NCBI GenBank assembly: GCA_963662175.1 | Contig: OY759215.1 | Location: forward strand, 58,669,213-58,733,212 | Reading direction: 5' to 3' | From: Aradus depressus | Taxonomy: Eukaryota > Arthropoda > Insecta > Hemiptera > Aradidae | Length of the DNA stretch: 64,000 nt | In this document: positions 23,083 to 33,790 of the stretch, piece by piece | How the letters are laid out: every line of letters starts with the position of its first letter | How positions within the stretch are numbered: position 1 is the stretch's first letter | Translations under genes and position numbers: made by a program | Notes under the pieces: generated by a model | Database searches by the model: none | Seen by the model: only the letters and a program-made list of their open reading frames with translations | What the model was told of the DNA's origin: nothing

Positions 23083-23195
23083 AGACTGTGATAACTTTCG
23101 ATAGAATGAATGAATCGACCCAAAATTTTATATTTGTATTCAGAACCCCATAGAGACGACACGTAGAAAATAATTAAAAAGCCGAAAAATTATCC
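22950..23195. repeat. M1 repeat, reverse orientation (rcB+A), with A42
   Basis: TTTACTTCCCAGCTAGACGG is the reversed B-module end and CAGGAATTTCATATTTTCCA the reversed B interior. After a 42-A homopolymer at 23040-23081 comes the A module (CGATAGAATGAATGAATCGA, TTCAGAACCCCATAGAGACG). Architecture matches the 17.5-kb copy read backwards. The poly(A) sits where other copies have a shorter run. Confidence 0.6.
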
Positions 23196-23584
23196 CGAAG
23201 CATTGGTTGAACCAGGAACCTATTGGCAGCCATCGACTGGTCTGTAGCGATGGTTCTTAAAGTGAAAAATAATTTGGAGTTCTTTCAAATAACGTCCATA
23301 GTAGACATCATCAATAAGAGACATTTTTGAAATTTGTCTACCTGATAAATATAGTCGCATACCATCGACTTTAATACACAAGTGTTCTGCATCAGCTAGA
23401 GGAGGATGCCAAAGCCCACTGGAGCTATTTAGTGCTAAAGTACGTTGCGGAACAATAGGCCAAGAGCCCTCCTCTAGGAGGGACAGCTGAGCCGCTGTAG
23501 GGGCAATGAACTCACTCCATCGTTTTACCCGATGTTGGCAATGACAGAATCTATCCGTCTCCCATATTGTCTTGCTTCTTTTAC

Positions 23585-23773
23585 AAAATTCTCTAACATT
23601 TCATTTCAATTCTCTAACACTTTTCTCATGAAATTCTTCAGGTTGGGTGCAGGACACTTGCAGATGTTATACACGCCGTGTACCACAGTACAAGTGTACA
23701 TCAAGAGGGCTGGGGTATCCAAAGGGTGAGTGGTCCCTAGTCTACGAGGCAGACCCACCCCATCCTCTCCACG
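23585..23773. repeat. Dispersed duplication, copy 1
   Basis: TTCTCATG.AATTCTTCAGGT, GGACACTYGCAGA, CATCAAGAGGGCTGGGGTAT and GGGTGAGTGGTCCCTAGTCT are shared with 25380-25580. On the minus strand one frame reads CKCPAPNLKNFMRKVLEN, so a decayed coding origin is possible, but the family is not recognised. Confidence 0.7.
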
Positions 23774-24052
23774 GTAATGTGTTGACCCCCTCTCGACATT
23801 TCGATTCCAGAAGATTTGAAATGGTATGAAAAGTAGTGACTTTACCGGGCAACACGAGTATTATTTTTGACCATCCAAAAGATATGTCATACGATATATT
23901 ATAGAGTAGATTAGTTATATTGCAACAACGCATTTTCGTTACATGGGGGAGATTGTGTTCTTTGGGATTTACTTGTGTCAACTCCACTTGATCCTCAGGT
24001 CCACTTCGAAAAATGTAACTAAAATCATTATTCCCCGAACTCATACGGGTAA

Positions 24053-24308
24053 CAATGGAGGAGCGAACTGCCAGCCTATATGCGAACTGAAGCAGATATA
24101 GTGACAGAGCTGTAGAGCGGGGGCAGCTGATCCGCCGACGGGGTAACGACCACATCAGCCCTCAGCTCCACACCATACAACAATGGAGGAGCGAACTGCC
24201 AGCCTATATGCGAACTGCAGCAGATATAGTGACAGAGCTGTAGAGCGGAGGCAGCTGATCCGCCGACGGGGTAACGACCTCATCAGGCCTCAGCTCCACA
24301 CCAAACAA
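24053..24308. repeat. Tandem duplication, 128 bp x 2
   Basis: CAATGGAGGAGCGAACTGCC starts at 24053 and again at 24181. The two 128-bp units differ at only a handful of positions, for example GAACTGAAGC versus GAACTGCAGC. GC-richer than its surroundings. The origin is unknown; the high identity indicates a recent local duplication. Confidence 0.92.
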
Positions 24309-25085
24309 TACTCCCCCTCCCCCCAAACAGTATACACCGCCCCTGGTTTGTGTTTTGTAATTTGAAATGCACACTGATTCTTTAATGAAAGAGGAGGCCT
24401 TTTTGGAACCCCAAAGCGATTCGGCACACAGCTCGCGTAACCATCACTCCGTCCTAACATTGTCTCAATACTCAAAGAGGGTGGGGCTAGGCCGTTTTTT
24501 TTTTTCAGTCACTAGTCATTGTCTGCACATAGAACATTATGAATCACTTTAATAGGGGAAAAATAATAATAAAAATCAAGTAATAAACTGCACCGGTGCT
24601 TCCTTGATTACGACAAGTGCTAGCCACTGCAGAGTCCGCACCTACATCCACGCAATTCGACAGAGCGAAAATATTGCCAGCCAATTTTTCTATCTGGTAA
24701 ATGTCTGAAAGAACCACAACGCTAAAATACAAAACTTCCATGATCGTATAGGTAATATTTGAGCTATAATAGCTGAAAACAGATGCTCGGATCTACTGCA
24801 GAGCCAATAAGAAAAAGAAAATCTAACGACGTAGGACCAACAGAAAGCTACTGGAGAAGTGGAAAATCGAACGGAGAGATAAAATGGGCAAGCATCGTGT
24901 TCAGTTTTGATCTAGAGGCAACTAGAAAAAGAGCGCCTGGACTCCATCGACTGAATCAGTCAGAAAGAACGCACTAGAGTTCCGTGGGGTGGAATGGCGA
25001 AAGATCGAGCCTGATGTATCGGCTGGCAGAAGATCTTCCCCAGACCCACAGCCAACCGAGTGTGCGTTGGCTATAGTGAACAGCA
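24309..25085. other. Spacer, possibly LINE-derived in part
   Basis: The plus frame at 24783-24977 lies just upstream of a recognisable LINE C-terminus and could be a degraded part of the same reverse transcriptase ORF. No diagnostic motif is visible in it. Confidence 0.3.
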
Positions 25086-25086
25086 C

Positions 25087-25286
25087 AGGAGGAAGAACAA
25101 CCCAAACTGTCCATGTGGGGGCATCATGTAGTCCTCGATTGCCCGCTGTATGACCAGGGCAGGGTGGAATTGATTCGCGGGACCGGATCATACCTGGAAC
25201 CGAATCCGCGGCAGCTGGTCACGGAGACCGACTACCCTGTGTTCAGCCAGTTTGTCGGTTCCTGGCGGCAGCAAAAAAAAAGGTGA
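25087..25286 (+). pseudogene. LINE reverse transcriptase C-terminus, frameshifted
   Basis: The plus strand encodes NNPNCPCG in one frame (25096-25119). In another frame (from 25122) it encodes HHVVLDCPLYDQG, a PNPRQLVTETDYPVF segment and FVGSWRQQKKR, ending at TGA 25284-25286. The C-P-C ... H-x4-C pattern is the cysteine/histidine motif typical of the C-terminus of LINE ORF2 proteins, after the reverse transcriptase domain. The frame change, and a spacing between C and H shorter than the usual seven or eight residues, point to a small deletion. An AATAAA at about 25348 may be the LINE polyadenylation signal. Upstream reverse transcriptase motifs are not visible, so this is a 5'-truncated, dead copy. 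The clade is not assigned. Confidence 0.75.
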
Positions 25287-25379
25287 TGGGCTGGGGCCAC
25301 CGCCGATCGCCCGGTGGTCTTGCACAACAGCAAGGTGCACCCGACACAATAAAGAGCAATCATAAAGTAAACAGCACTA

Positions 25380-25585
25380 TCAAATTCTCTAACATTCATG
25401 GATCCTTTTCTCATGTAATTCTTCAGGTTGGGAGCAGGACACTCGCAGACCAGTTCCCTCTTGAACTAAGTCGGGCATATAGTTAAGCCGTGTACCATAG
25501 AACACTGGCACATCAAGAGGGCTGGGGTATCTAAAGGGTGAGTGGTCCCTAGTCTACAAGGCAGACCCCATCCTCTCCTCGTCGT
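25380..25585. repeat. Dispersed duplication, copy 2
   Basis: Diverged copy of 23585-23773, with an extra segment of about 36 bp (CAGTTCCCTCTTGAACTAAG and following). It lies directly behind the dead LINE end. The pair may be LINE 3' flank material or a separate old repeat. Confidence 0.7.
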
Positions 25586-25589
25586 TTAG

Positions 25590-28135
25590 TATTAGCAGGT
25601 CTCAGTGTTAATAAATTTTGGATGGATATCTAGGCTCCAGAAATTAATCTGTAACTAGACATGACCCTGCTTTAAATCGTTTGGGTCGATTTCAGCGGAT
25701 AAATCCTCATATTGAAACCTTTTCCAACTTCATTCCATAAACAATTCAGATTCACTAATCAATCGTCGAAAGTTCAACTGCAGTCGAGTCAAGTATCCAG
25801 GCTTAATAGTCGACAGACTTCCCGACAGTTGGAGAACGTCACCTCCCCACTCTGTAATCTCCATAACGGCCTGGGCTCAGCTGACGGCTGTATGCTAATA
25901 TTGTGCCTACCTTCCACACTACAATAGGCAGCCTATCTCTTGTCATCTGGATAAGTATCACAATAATCATTTATTATGGCTATCCTCAACTGAATAACTA
26001 GCTTAATTTCATTTGTCATTTCGCAGTAATCACTCAATTCTTCCGAATGACCATAAAGCAGGTCTCAAAAATATTCCACTGTAATCGTAGAATCGCGTGT
26101 ATAATGAATGGCATCTTACTAAAAATTACATGATTTAAAAAAAAAATAATAATAATATCAAAAAGAAATTTTGGCATCGATATATCTTCGAAAAAACCAA
26201 TCCTTCTCCATTAGCGAATATTGGTGGACAGATCTGGTACTCGGTGGTCTCAATATGAACTTTCATGACCAAATATCAAATACACTCACAAAAGAGATTC
26301 ACTAGAGTGAAACATACATTTTACATTGACATACATTGAAACGTGAACGAGCTCCTCATAAATGTAGCTCTCTTAGTTCGGTCATAGTCCTTAGTTTCCA
26401 CAGCACTTTTTACGAATAAGACAAAAATGTATACCGGTAATTTTCTTTCGCAAACATTCAGGGATCGCTCATCATCTTTGGACCTAAGTTTCAATGGTAT
26501 GTCACTAAAATTTTATGGATATATAATCAATGAGCCAATACCCAGAATTCAAGAGTTAAGAACTACACTGAAATATTACTTTAACAATGCTGCCAATTAT
26601 TTCGCAGAAACAAGTCGGCATTGATTGTGGAAATATAACAACCCCTCAGATGCCAGGTTTTTCAAGAAAGTCCCTAAAACAATTTAAAATTGTACCAAAA
26701 GGCCAACAGAGAGAAGTGATGCCCTTGGCACGGACACGGTTCTTCGCCCAAGGTCCTCCGAGCTCTCTTCCAGCTGGCCTGTCAGGGGGCCCCATGCTGT
26801 CCACAGGCACCACACCCCAACACAACTGAAAGTCTGCCCCCTAGGCTACGGGGCACTCAAAATAATTTTGACCTTTTACCACTCCCAGCAGCACCGCCCA
26901 CCTTTAACACTTAGAGACCTACCTTATCTTTGTCTCTTATTCGACATGGCAATGAACTTATTTCCTAACAATTTTTATCAACAGCTGAATCAATTTTTTT
27001 TTTCTTTTTTCTCAGGATTTATGGATTTGAAGGTGAATCTAAGTACCTTCACAACAGAAGATTCATTAATCTCCGAAACATCACTCTGAAATGTCCATGC
27101 GTTGTACGAGAATTGTCTAGAATCCCATGGAATACACTTGGTTTAAAACCGAATCATAACATGAAAAAGGTAACAGGAGGACGGGTTTGGCAGTATAAAG
27201 TGAACATGTTTTGTATAGGTGTATTTTTTTTAACCCTTGTAGGTTGCACCTCTTCAGAGAAGAAGTTCATATAGAAAGAGTAGGATCTTCGCGCTTCTCT
27301 TGAATACACAGGAATAACAATATACGAGTATGTAAAGGATGCCTACTTAAGGGATATAAGCACGAACGGGTACAAGTCCTACTCTGACCATGAAATGCCG
27401 ATAATTTAGGTAATCTTTTAAAGACTTTAAGAAATGAAGGAATATAGGCAATATTGGAAAGGAAATTTTTCCGCCCAAGCCAGGAAAAGGCTCCTGCGCA
27501 AAATTTTTTAGTTTTAGTTCATTCAGTTATGCAAACGAGTACTTGAAAACACACTGAAAAGCCTGACTTTGGGTAGTATCGACTGGGATTCGTGGATTGC
27601 TAGTGAAATGTTGTATTTTTAGCAACAAAAGGCGGATAGACCGTCAAGAATGCCTTCTAAAGTAAATCTGAAGCCCCATGTCGGAGCCATATGTTTAAAT
27701 TAATGTACGTATATTTATTAAATTTTATCTATTTTTTTATTTTCTAAAAACAAAACTTCCTTATACTATGTAACAAGAGATCGGAATCAATAACACTACT
27801 TGATCATTTAAATTGAGCAATGACAAAAGTTGTATTGTAATGTTGACGGTGGGCGTAGACATGTAAGGCAACAAAGGGGGCTGAAGTGGAGGGGAGAGAT
27901 GTATAGCACTGACGTCATACTGACAAATTAAAAATCCCGGGTCTCACTGTTTGTCGACACCCTTCCGAGGGGAGTGCATCCCTTCTGCACTGAATGGGGG
28001 CCATTTAAATGGATAGTGGAACCCCTAGGACCCCAGCAGCGCTGCTCAATTCAGATACATGAAGCGTCATGAAGCTTTGGAATTGGTCTAATACAACCAA
28101 AGGAACAAGAAGGAAAAATAGATGGAAAATAGGTT
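25590..28135. other. Spacer; one CRE palindrome
   Basis: No gene is recognised. The GC-richer segment 26690-26850 and the 27840-28070 stretch (with a perfect TGACGTCA at 27910-27917) are unexplained. The latter also contains CCCGGG and GGGGCC words but no other promoter feature. Confidence 0.35.
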
Positions 28136-28139
28136 GAAA

Positions 28140-28212
28140 CAGAGTCGAACCCCCGAGAAACGCAATTCAGACAGTCGGTGACGCTCTAATGAGCCACACG
28201 AAGTAACTTAGC
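28140..28212 (-). repeat. tRNA-like fragment, probable SINE head
   Basis: On the minus strand GTGTGGCTCATTAGAGCG matches a tRNA A-box (TGGCTCA..AGAGC) and GGGGGTTCGACTC matches a B-box, about 30 nt apart. The acceptor stem does not close convincingly, so a SINE head or tRNA pseudogene is likelier than a functional tRNA gene. Confidence 0.4.
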
Positions 28213-29112
28213 AAGTACGTCTGTAAACAAGAGCTTCCGAAGAGGACAAACGTCTATGACTTAAGAAGTGATGGAATGGAAATGGTCAGGCGAAGTCAAC
28301 AGCTAGAAGCAAAAGTTAAAATGGAAACAGCAACACCAACAAAAAAGAGGAAAGCGCAGGTTACACAGAGAAGTGAAGAACAAGACTTCGTTTCTGTTTT
28401 CCTCAACAAAATGATTTCGCCATTCTTGAATTCAAAGAATGGAAATAAGAGTACTTAAATATGAATAATATTACAGTCAAGTGTGCTCAACGCTAAAGGG
28501 TTGTGAAGGGCAATTTCGGATTTATCTATTTCAGGTTTCATATTTTGTCGCTTCAACAGTTTTAGTTAATAAGAAAAACTTGAAAAAATTTCAAGAAATA
28601 TTAAATTTAAACATATGTATGTCGACGGGACTCGATCCTTAGAACTCTCGGTTGGTAGGCCACCAAGGTCCCCACGTCAGTGTGTTGTGAACGTAGAGTG
28701 TAAAGTATCGCTAAACAAATCGAAACTACTTCAGCTTTTGAGCTTCTATATACTTTGAACGCCTACCTAAACACTACCACTAGACTGACGAAGTTAGACT
28801 CGCCACAGGGCAATTTCAGAAACCGGTTTGAACAAATGAAAGACCTCTGCCAACATAGCCCTCAAATCGAACCCCAAATGAACATGATTCTTTCTTAAGG
28901 GAGAATCTTTGGAACCCCCTTACCTTCAATCACCCCACTGGGTGGACTATATACCTATAGATGATCTTTTAATAACTAACGTTAATTGTAAAGTTAGATT
29001 AATTCATAGGATATCAAGTGAACTTACGTCGGTTACTGTTACTGTACAGTCACAGATATTCAATACTGGGACAGAATTTAAATATTGTTAAGAATTGAAA
29101 TGATTGATTGAT

Positions 29113-29280
29113 GTAACAACTCAAGTAATAACATTCAGAGACCCCCAGAGACCCAGTTTATTTAATGAGAAAATGGAAACAGCTGCAGGTTTTAAATAGT
29201 AAAGAAAGGTTGTTGGTCAACCTTTATTCTGAAATATAGGTGAAAAAGGTTCTTCTCCAATCAAATGGAAATATTTCAGT
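29113..29280. repeat. Dispersed repeat R5, uninterrupted copy
   Basis: AACTCAAGTAATAACATTCA, GGAAACAGCTGCAGG, TTCTGAAATATAGGTGAAAA and GAAATATTTCAG align with 18806-18931 plus 19148-19200, without the SINE2 present there. Confidence 0.7.
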
Positions 29281-29623
29281 TGTTAAAAGGTCAACAATCA
29301 ACAAATTACATTATCTTTACCTGAGAGCTCTTTGCTTTCGGGTTTTCAAATCTAGAGTGAAAATCTTTTAGCCGACAATATTTGTTACAGTAATTATATT
29401 CCTGTCTGAACTATCTTGGGGTTGCCATCCAAGGATTGTATTTAGGCATTAAATCTACATGGGCTATCTTGAGGTCACCATCCGCCGCTTCCAATTTCAT
29501 ATCATACCTACCTGAGCTTACATTAGTTAGCTAGCTACCCACATGTAATCGACATACTAAATGAAACTTTCGTTCTGCAACAAATCGGTAATATCTAAAA
29601 GTCAGAGGCGGAGGACAGACTGT

Positions 29624-29893
29624 AGGGTTCCGTAAGTGCGGGGAATAAACACAATGAAGGGTTCCGTAAGTATGAGAAAAATATTGAAGGGTTACATATG
29701 TACAAGGAACACATTGAAAAGTTCCGGAGGTACGGGGAAAACCTGTAAGTGTTCCTAGGGACGTGGAACATGTTGAAGCGTTACAAAGTTTGGGGAATAC
29801 ACTGATAGGGAATGTAGGCACGTGGAACACACTAAAGGGTTCTTTGGGTACAGAGAAACACTAAAGGGTTCCGTAGGCATGGGTAACATTAAA
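29624..29893. repeat. Degenerate minisatellite, about 30 bp x 9
   Basis: Successive units follow the pattern AGGGTTCCGTAGGTACGGG then GAACACATTGA, with unit lengths of 29-34 bp. Because many units are 30 bp, the minus strand stays open for 99 codons (29531-29830) with a 10-residue quasi-period rich in F, C, P and T. No signal, domain or start context suggests a real protein. Confidence 0.8.
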
Positions 29894-31516
29894 AGAGGCT
29901 AACCACCGCCCTACACCGCCTTGGCACAGGAGCGAGCTAACCTCCCATTGTAGTTATAGTAATTCTATATCACATTCAACAAATAACGAATACTACGATA
30001 TAAACGGTAATTTAAATGATTAATGCATGTCAACTATTTATATTGTGAATTACCTATGTTATATGTGTACACAGAACTGGGCTTTAAGAATGCTACATGT
30101 GAATTTTCATAGAAATCCGACAGTGAAAGAGAAACTCATTTTACGTTTCGGCCCTCCCGGTCCAATTTAAAGAGATGTCTCATAGCCTCTGTTAGGTCTT
30201 ATAAGAATCTGACAAATGAAGCTTCACGAGAATCCGAGCCCTTATGTTGGAACGAACAACGTTTCTGCAACTTTATTAATGTACACAAGACCATGTGACA
30301 TGTTACCCGACCTTGATATAACTTTTTCCATCTGAATATTTTGGTTACGGTTGAAGGTTGACCGATGAGTGACATTTTCATTTTTCTGGTTACGAGTTGA
30401 GATTTGAGAGATATAAAATTAGTTACCGATAAAGGTGTTAACCCGGAAGAGATATTGTCATAGTGTAACTGTTATTTTTTAAATTGTATTGAACTTTTGT
30501 GAGAAATATAAGTTAATTTCAATCTGTGAAGTGGACATTGGGCCAACATGGGTTACAGAGGAAGCTCTGTACTTGACTGTAGAGTAGGTAGATAGATTGA
30601 ATGGTAGTTTGGCTAGAGGCAGTCCGGTTCTGAAGGTGAGACAGAGAAAAGGAAGCCCTCCACGGCCCCTTGGCCACGGACAATACCTCCTTTGTCTAGA
30701 GTAGCTGTGGGGGCTTCTCCATCCATATGAGGCCAATTACCTCTCCCACAGCAATAGTCGGCCAAGGCGGGTACCCCAGCTTCATGTCCCAAGGAATATT
30801 CAGGCGAATCCTATTTCCTTTTTGATGTCTGCACTCGCCAATCTTTTATGCAGGAAGCTTCACTCCCAGTGAGGAGGCAGGCAAAGGGCCTAGAGGGAGT
30901 GTGCACTTACCGATCATTTTATTGAAGGGACAGGGAAGAGGATAGATAGAGGTGTTCTTTAAGAGGAAGGGAGGGTTGGTGTCTCTTAGAGGTAGGAATA
31001 GAGTTCCACAGTCTGATGGCACCCTCACAACATGGTCAGACCAACTCCCTTCTTATAGCAAGAACCTGGCTATTACACTAACGTTTTCTTTTGCTAGCAG
31101 AAATTTAGGCTCCTTGTCTTGGATAATATGATACGAACTGAATCAATCAAATTGCCGGAGACAAGTTCCATTTTGCAATCTTAATATTAGAGTTTACCGC
31201 TGTCATTATTCATAGATTTTTTGAGTTTAGTCATATGATTTAAATCTGTTAATTTTCATTCAAATAAATAGTTTGTAGTTTTTATTTTGTTTCAAAGTTA
31301 CTTTAATGTTGTTTTAATTAAAATATTATTTTAGTTCGAGTTAATTCTCACCAATGGTAATGCATAGAATGTTCTAGATTTTAATAACTCTTGTATATAC
31401 CCTGGATTGGAGAGACAAGGAAGGCAGTTTTATGCATTGTGTCAGTTAGAGTGACCAGTTAAGATGTAAATATTTATAAGTAATTGCTTCCAGGTACACA
31501 TAATACATAGAGATAT
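29894..31516. other. Spacer without recognised features
   Basis: Mixed composition. 30560-31030 is GC-richer and contains minus frames (30479-30736 and 30846-31028) without known motifs. No element ends were seen. Confidence 0.4.
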
Positions 31517-31872
31517 AGGGGACCATGGTGGTCATGCGAGCTAGAGTGTAGGGCTTTGATCGCATGGTTCACCATGGTTTGCGGATTTGAATCCCGTCCG
31601 GGAGTGAGCTTTTTTTTTTTTTTTTTTTTTTTTTTTCCTGCCTTATGAACGGTGCATATTAGTCATGACAATATGTTATTTAGTTATCTTTACAACATCC
31701 ATGGCCCCGGGAGGGAGTTCAAGCAAACCATGGTGAACCATGCGATCAAAGCCCTACACTCTAGCTCGCATGGCTTTATTTGGTAGATAGAACTCCCTCC
31801 CGGGGTCATGGATTTCGTAAATAACTAGATAACACAGTGAGATGGCTAATATGCATCGATAAGGCCAAACAA
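31517..31872 (+). mobile_element. SINE2 (outer copy), interrupted by an inverted SINE2
   Basis: The head lies at 31517-31609 (GACCATGGTGGTCATGCGAG, B-box GGATTTGAATCCC, CCGTCCGGGAGTGAGC). Its 3' body resumes at about 31774 (GGTAGATAGAACTCCCTCCC, GATGGCTAATATGCATCGAT). The two parts join into one plus-strand SINE2 if 31610-31773 is removed. The break lies in the TTTTATT segment of the consensus. Confidence 0.75.
31610..31773 (-). mobile_element. SINE2 (inner copy) inserted in antisense
   Basis: A 27-T run (31610-31636) is the A tail of a minus-strand SINE2. It is followed by CTTATGAACGGTGCATATTA, CATCCATGGCCCCGGGAGGG and ACCATGCGATCAAAGCCCTA, and ends at the reversed tRNA head (CTAGCTCGCATGG). 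About 45 bp around the B-box are missing. CTTT flanks both sides and may be part of the target duplication. Confidence 0.75.
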
Positions 31873-33575
31873 AGATACTGAAATACTTTTTATTTGGCTA
31901 AGATCATTAAGCGTGTACTGTTTGAAAAGAGTAGGTGGAGTCGCGCTGCAGAGTTTGGATTATTTATTAAGTCAGACGTTGGAAGTCTGTGAAAATATAA
32001 TTATATTTACTTACTGTGTATACTAATCACACGTACTGTAAGTTCCCGTCCATTTTTCAGAATGTAACGAACATCTTACCTGAAAAAAAAAATATAGCAT
32101 TATAAATATTTATCAACAATCCACAATACAAAATACACTTTGAACACACCGAAGAAAAAGAGGAAGTGATAGTTGACGATCAAATGACGAACGCAAAAGC
32201 TTGTTTATACCAGGGCAGGTCCCAGGCTAATTCCACTTTCCACAAAATGACAATCATCAGAATAAAGACAGAGAAAGAGATCGAGCCTCTATTTCGGCGA
32301 CTTATTGAGCTAACAATGTACAAAGGAAAACTGTTCCGATCGAAATTTGTCAATCTCTACACACTTCTTGACGCACTTCACGCTCTTCACAACTGAGCGA
32401 TTTCTCACCTCTTGACTTTGCCATTTTTTTCTCTCTTAGCACATTTGTTTGCCGTATACATTCTTTATACAGTGGTAAATAAAAAAAAAATATATATATA
32501 TATGTATTCTAAAAATGTTTTTTTACGAGTTTAACTTCACTAAATATTTTTAATTAATTTTTGAATATGGGATGATTTGGGACTATGTGAGAGGAGATAA
32601 CAGTAGCAGAAGTGGTGTTGTCCTACCTTTAGGGGTTCTCACGAGCCCACCACTCCAGCATATGCCAGCTTGATAACTTCACGACAACGGATCCTTCATT
32701 CTGAATTTCCAGCATTCTGTATTTGGCCGATTTAAATTTTTTGTTCTTTGAACTACAAAACCTTAAAATTTACATGATTTTCTCTGAATGCAAAAAATGT
32801 GAAGTGGCTTCAATAACCCATTGAGTAACCTAGAGCGACCGCTCGTACTCGATGTCCAAACAATAATGGATTCATACCAGGAGTATAACAAAATAATATG
32901 GTGAATGCTGATTATGTGGTGGGAGGAGTCTATTAACCAGTCAGTGAGGATTATTGAATGGGCATACTCCTATCCGAATAATAATGTATCATAAGAGGGT
33001 ATCCTTTGAATGTCAGATCTCCGGAGTAAGTAGCTCCCAGAGAACCGGATGGCTGGAGGAGAGCGGAAGAGATGAGAACAATGGCTCCTTGAGTTGTTAA
33101 TTGGGAACTCTCCGTCTCTCTTGCTCCACTAGGATCTAGCCATCCCTCCATCTCTGAAAGATTGACAAAGAGCTAACAATGGAGTTGGGAGATATAGGCT
33201 TTGCCAAGGTCAACAAACAATTTGAGTTAGGCGTAACGTTACCGATAGGTCTCAAAATTCCTGCAGATCGAATAAGAATAGAAGAAAGTGGAAACAATGG
33301 CGCCAACCTTCTTGATTTACTTCGGGAACATTGGCCCCGGAGTCCCTTCTGCCATTTTCTTCTAACATTATGACAAGACGAAAATTTCGTTACTGTTGCA
33401 GGAACGTCAAATTCTTCTGCCGAAAGCCAAACTGATAAATGTTACTGCCTCGAAGACCAAGCCCTTCTCTTTCTGGTAGCTTCGAAATATTATAGGAAAT
33501 GCAGGCGTGATCATAAAGGGATTCGTGATCCACAAGTGCATTATGCTCTACAAAACAGCAGAAAGATATTCTCAA
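31873..33575. other. Spacer without recognised features
   Basis: AT-rich DNA. Open frames (32166-32396 plus, 33179-33373 plus, 32951-33151 minus) have no recognisable domains. GAGTAACCTAGAGCGACCGC near 32823 faintly resembles a tRNA A-box region, without a usable B-box. Confidence 0.4.
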
Positions 33576-33577
33576 TC

Positions 33578-33790
33578 ATGTGCTTGCCTAATATGCTCAA
33601 TAGCGGGTTCGAAACACAACTGAGGCCCTTAGGGTTTTTGTTAGGGAGGTAAAGAAACCTTAACAACGCCGTTCTGAACATGGGACGTTAAGCGACGGTC
33701 CCAAGTCTGTCATCCCAAGTGTTAGGTACATACTGTTTTAAGACCCCTCTAGGACTAGGTGACTAAACTTGGTAAAATTTAAGACTCTCC
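33578..33790 (+). mobile_element. SINE1, decayed copy
   Basis: Starts inside the tRNA-like head (TGCTTGCCTAATATGCTCAA). It has a good B-box (GCGGGTTCGAAAC), then GAGGCCCTTAG, GGGACGTTAAGCGACGGTCC, AAGACCCCT and a decayed AAATTTAGGACTC-like block. The 5' end and tail are missing. Confidence 0.7.

Noticed and set aside
28140..28212. Functional tRNA gene
   Set aside because: A- and B-box-like words exist but acceptor and anticodon stems do not close. Better read as a SINE head or tRNA pseudogene.
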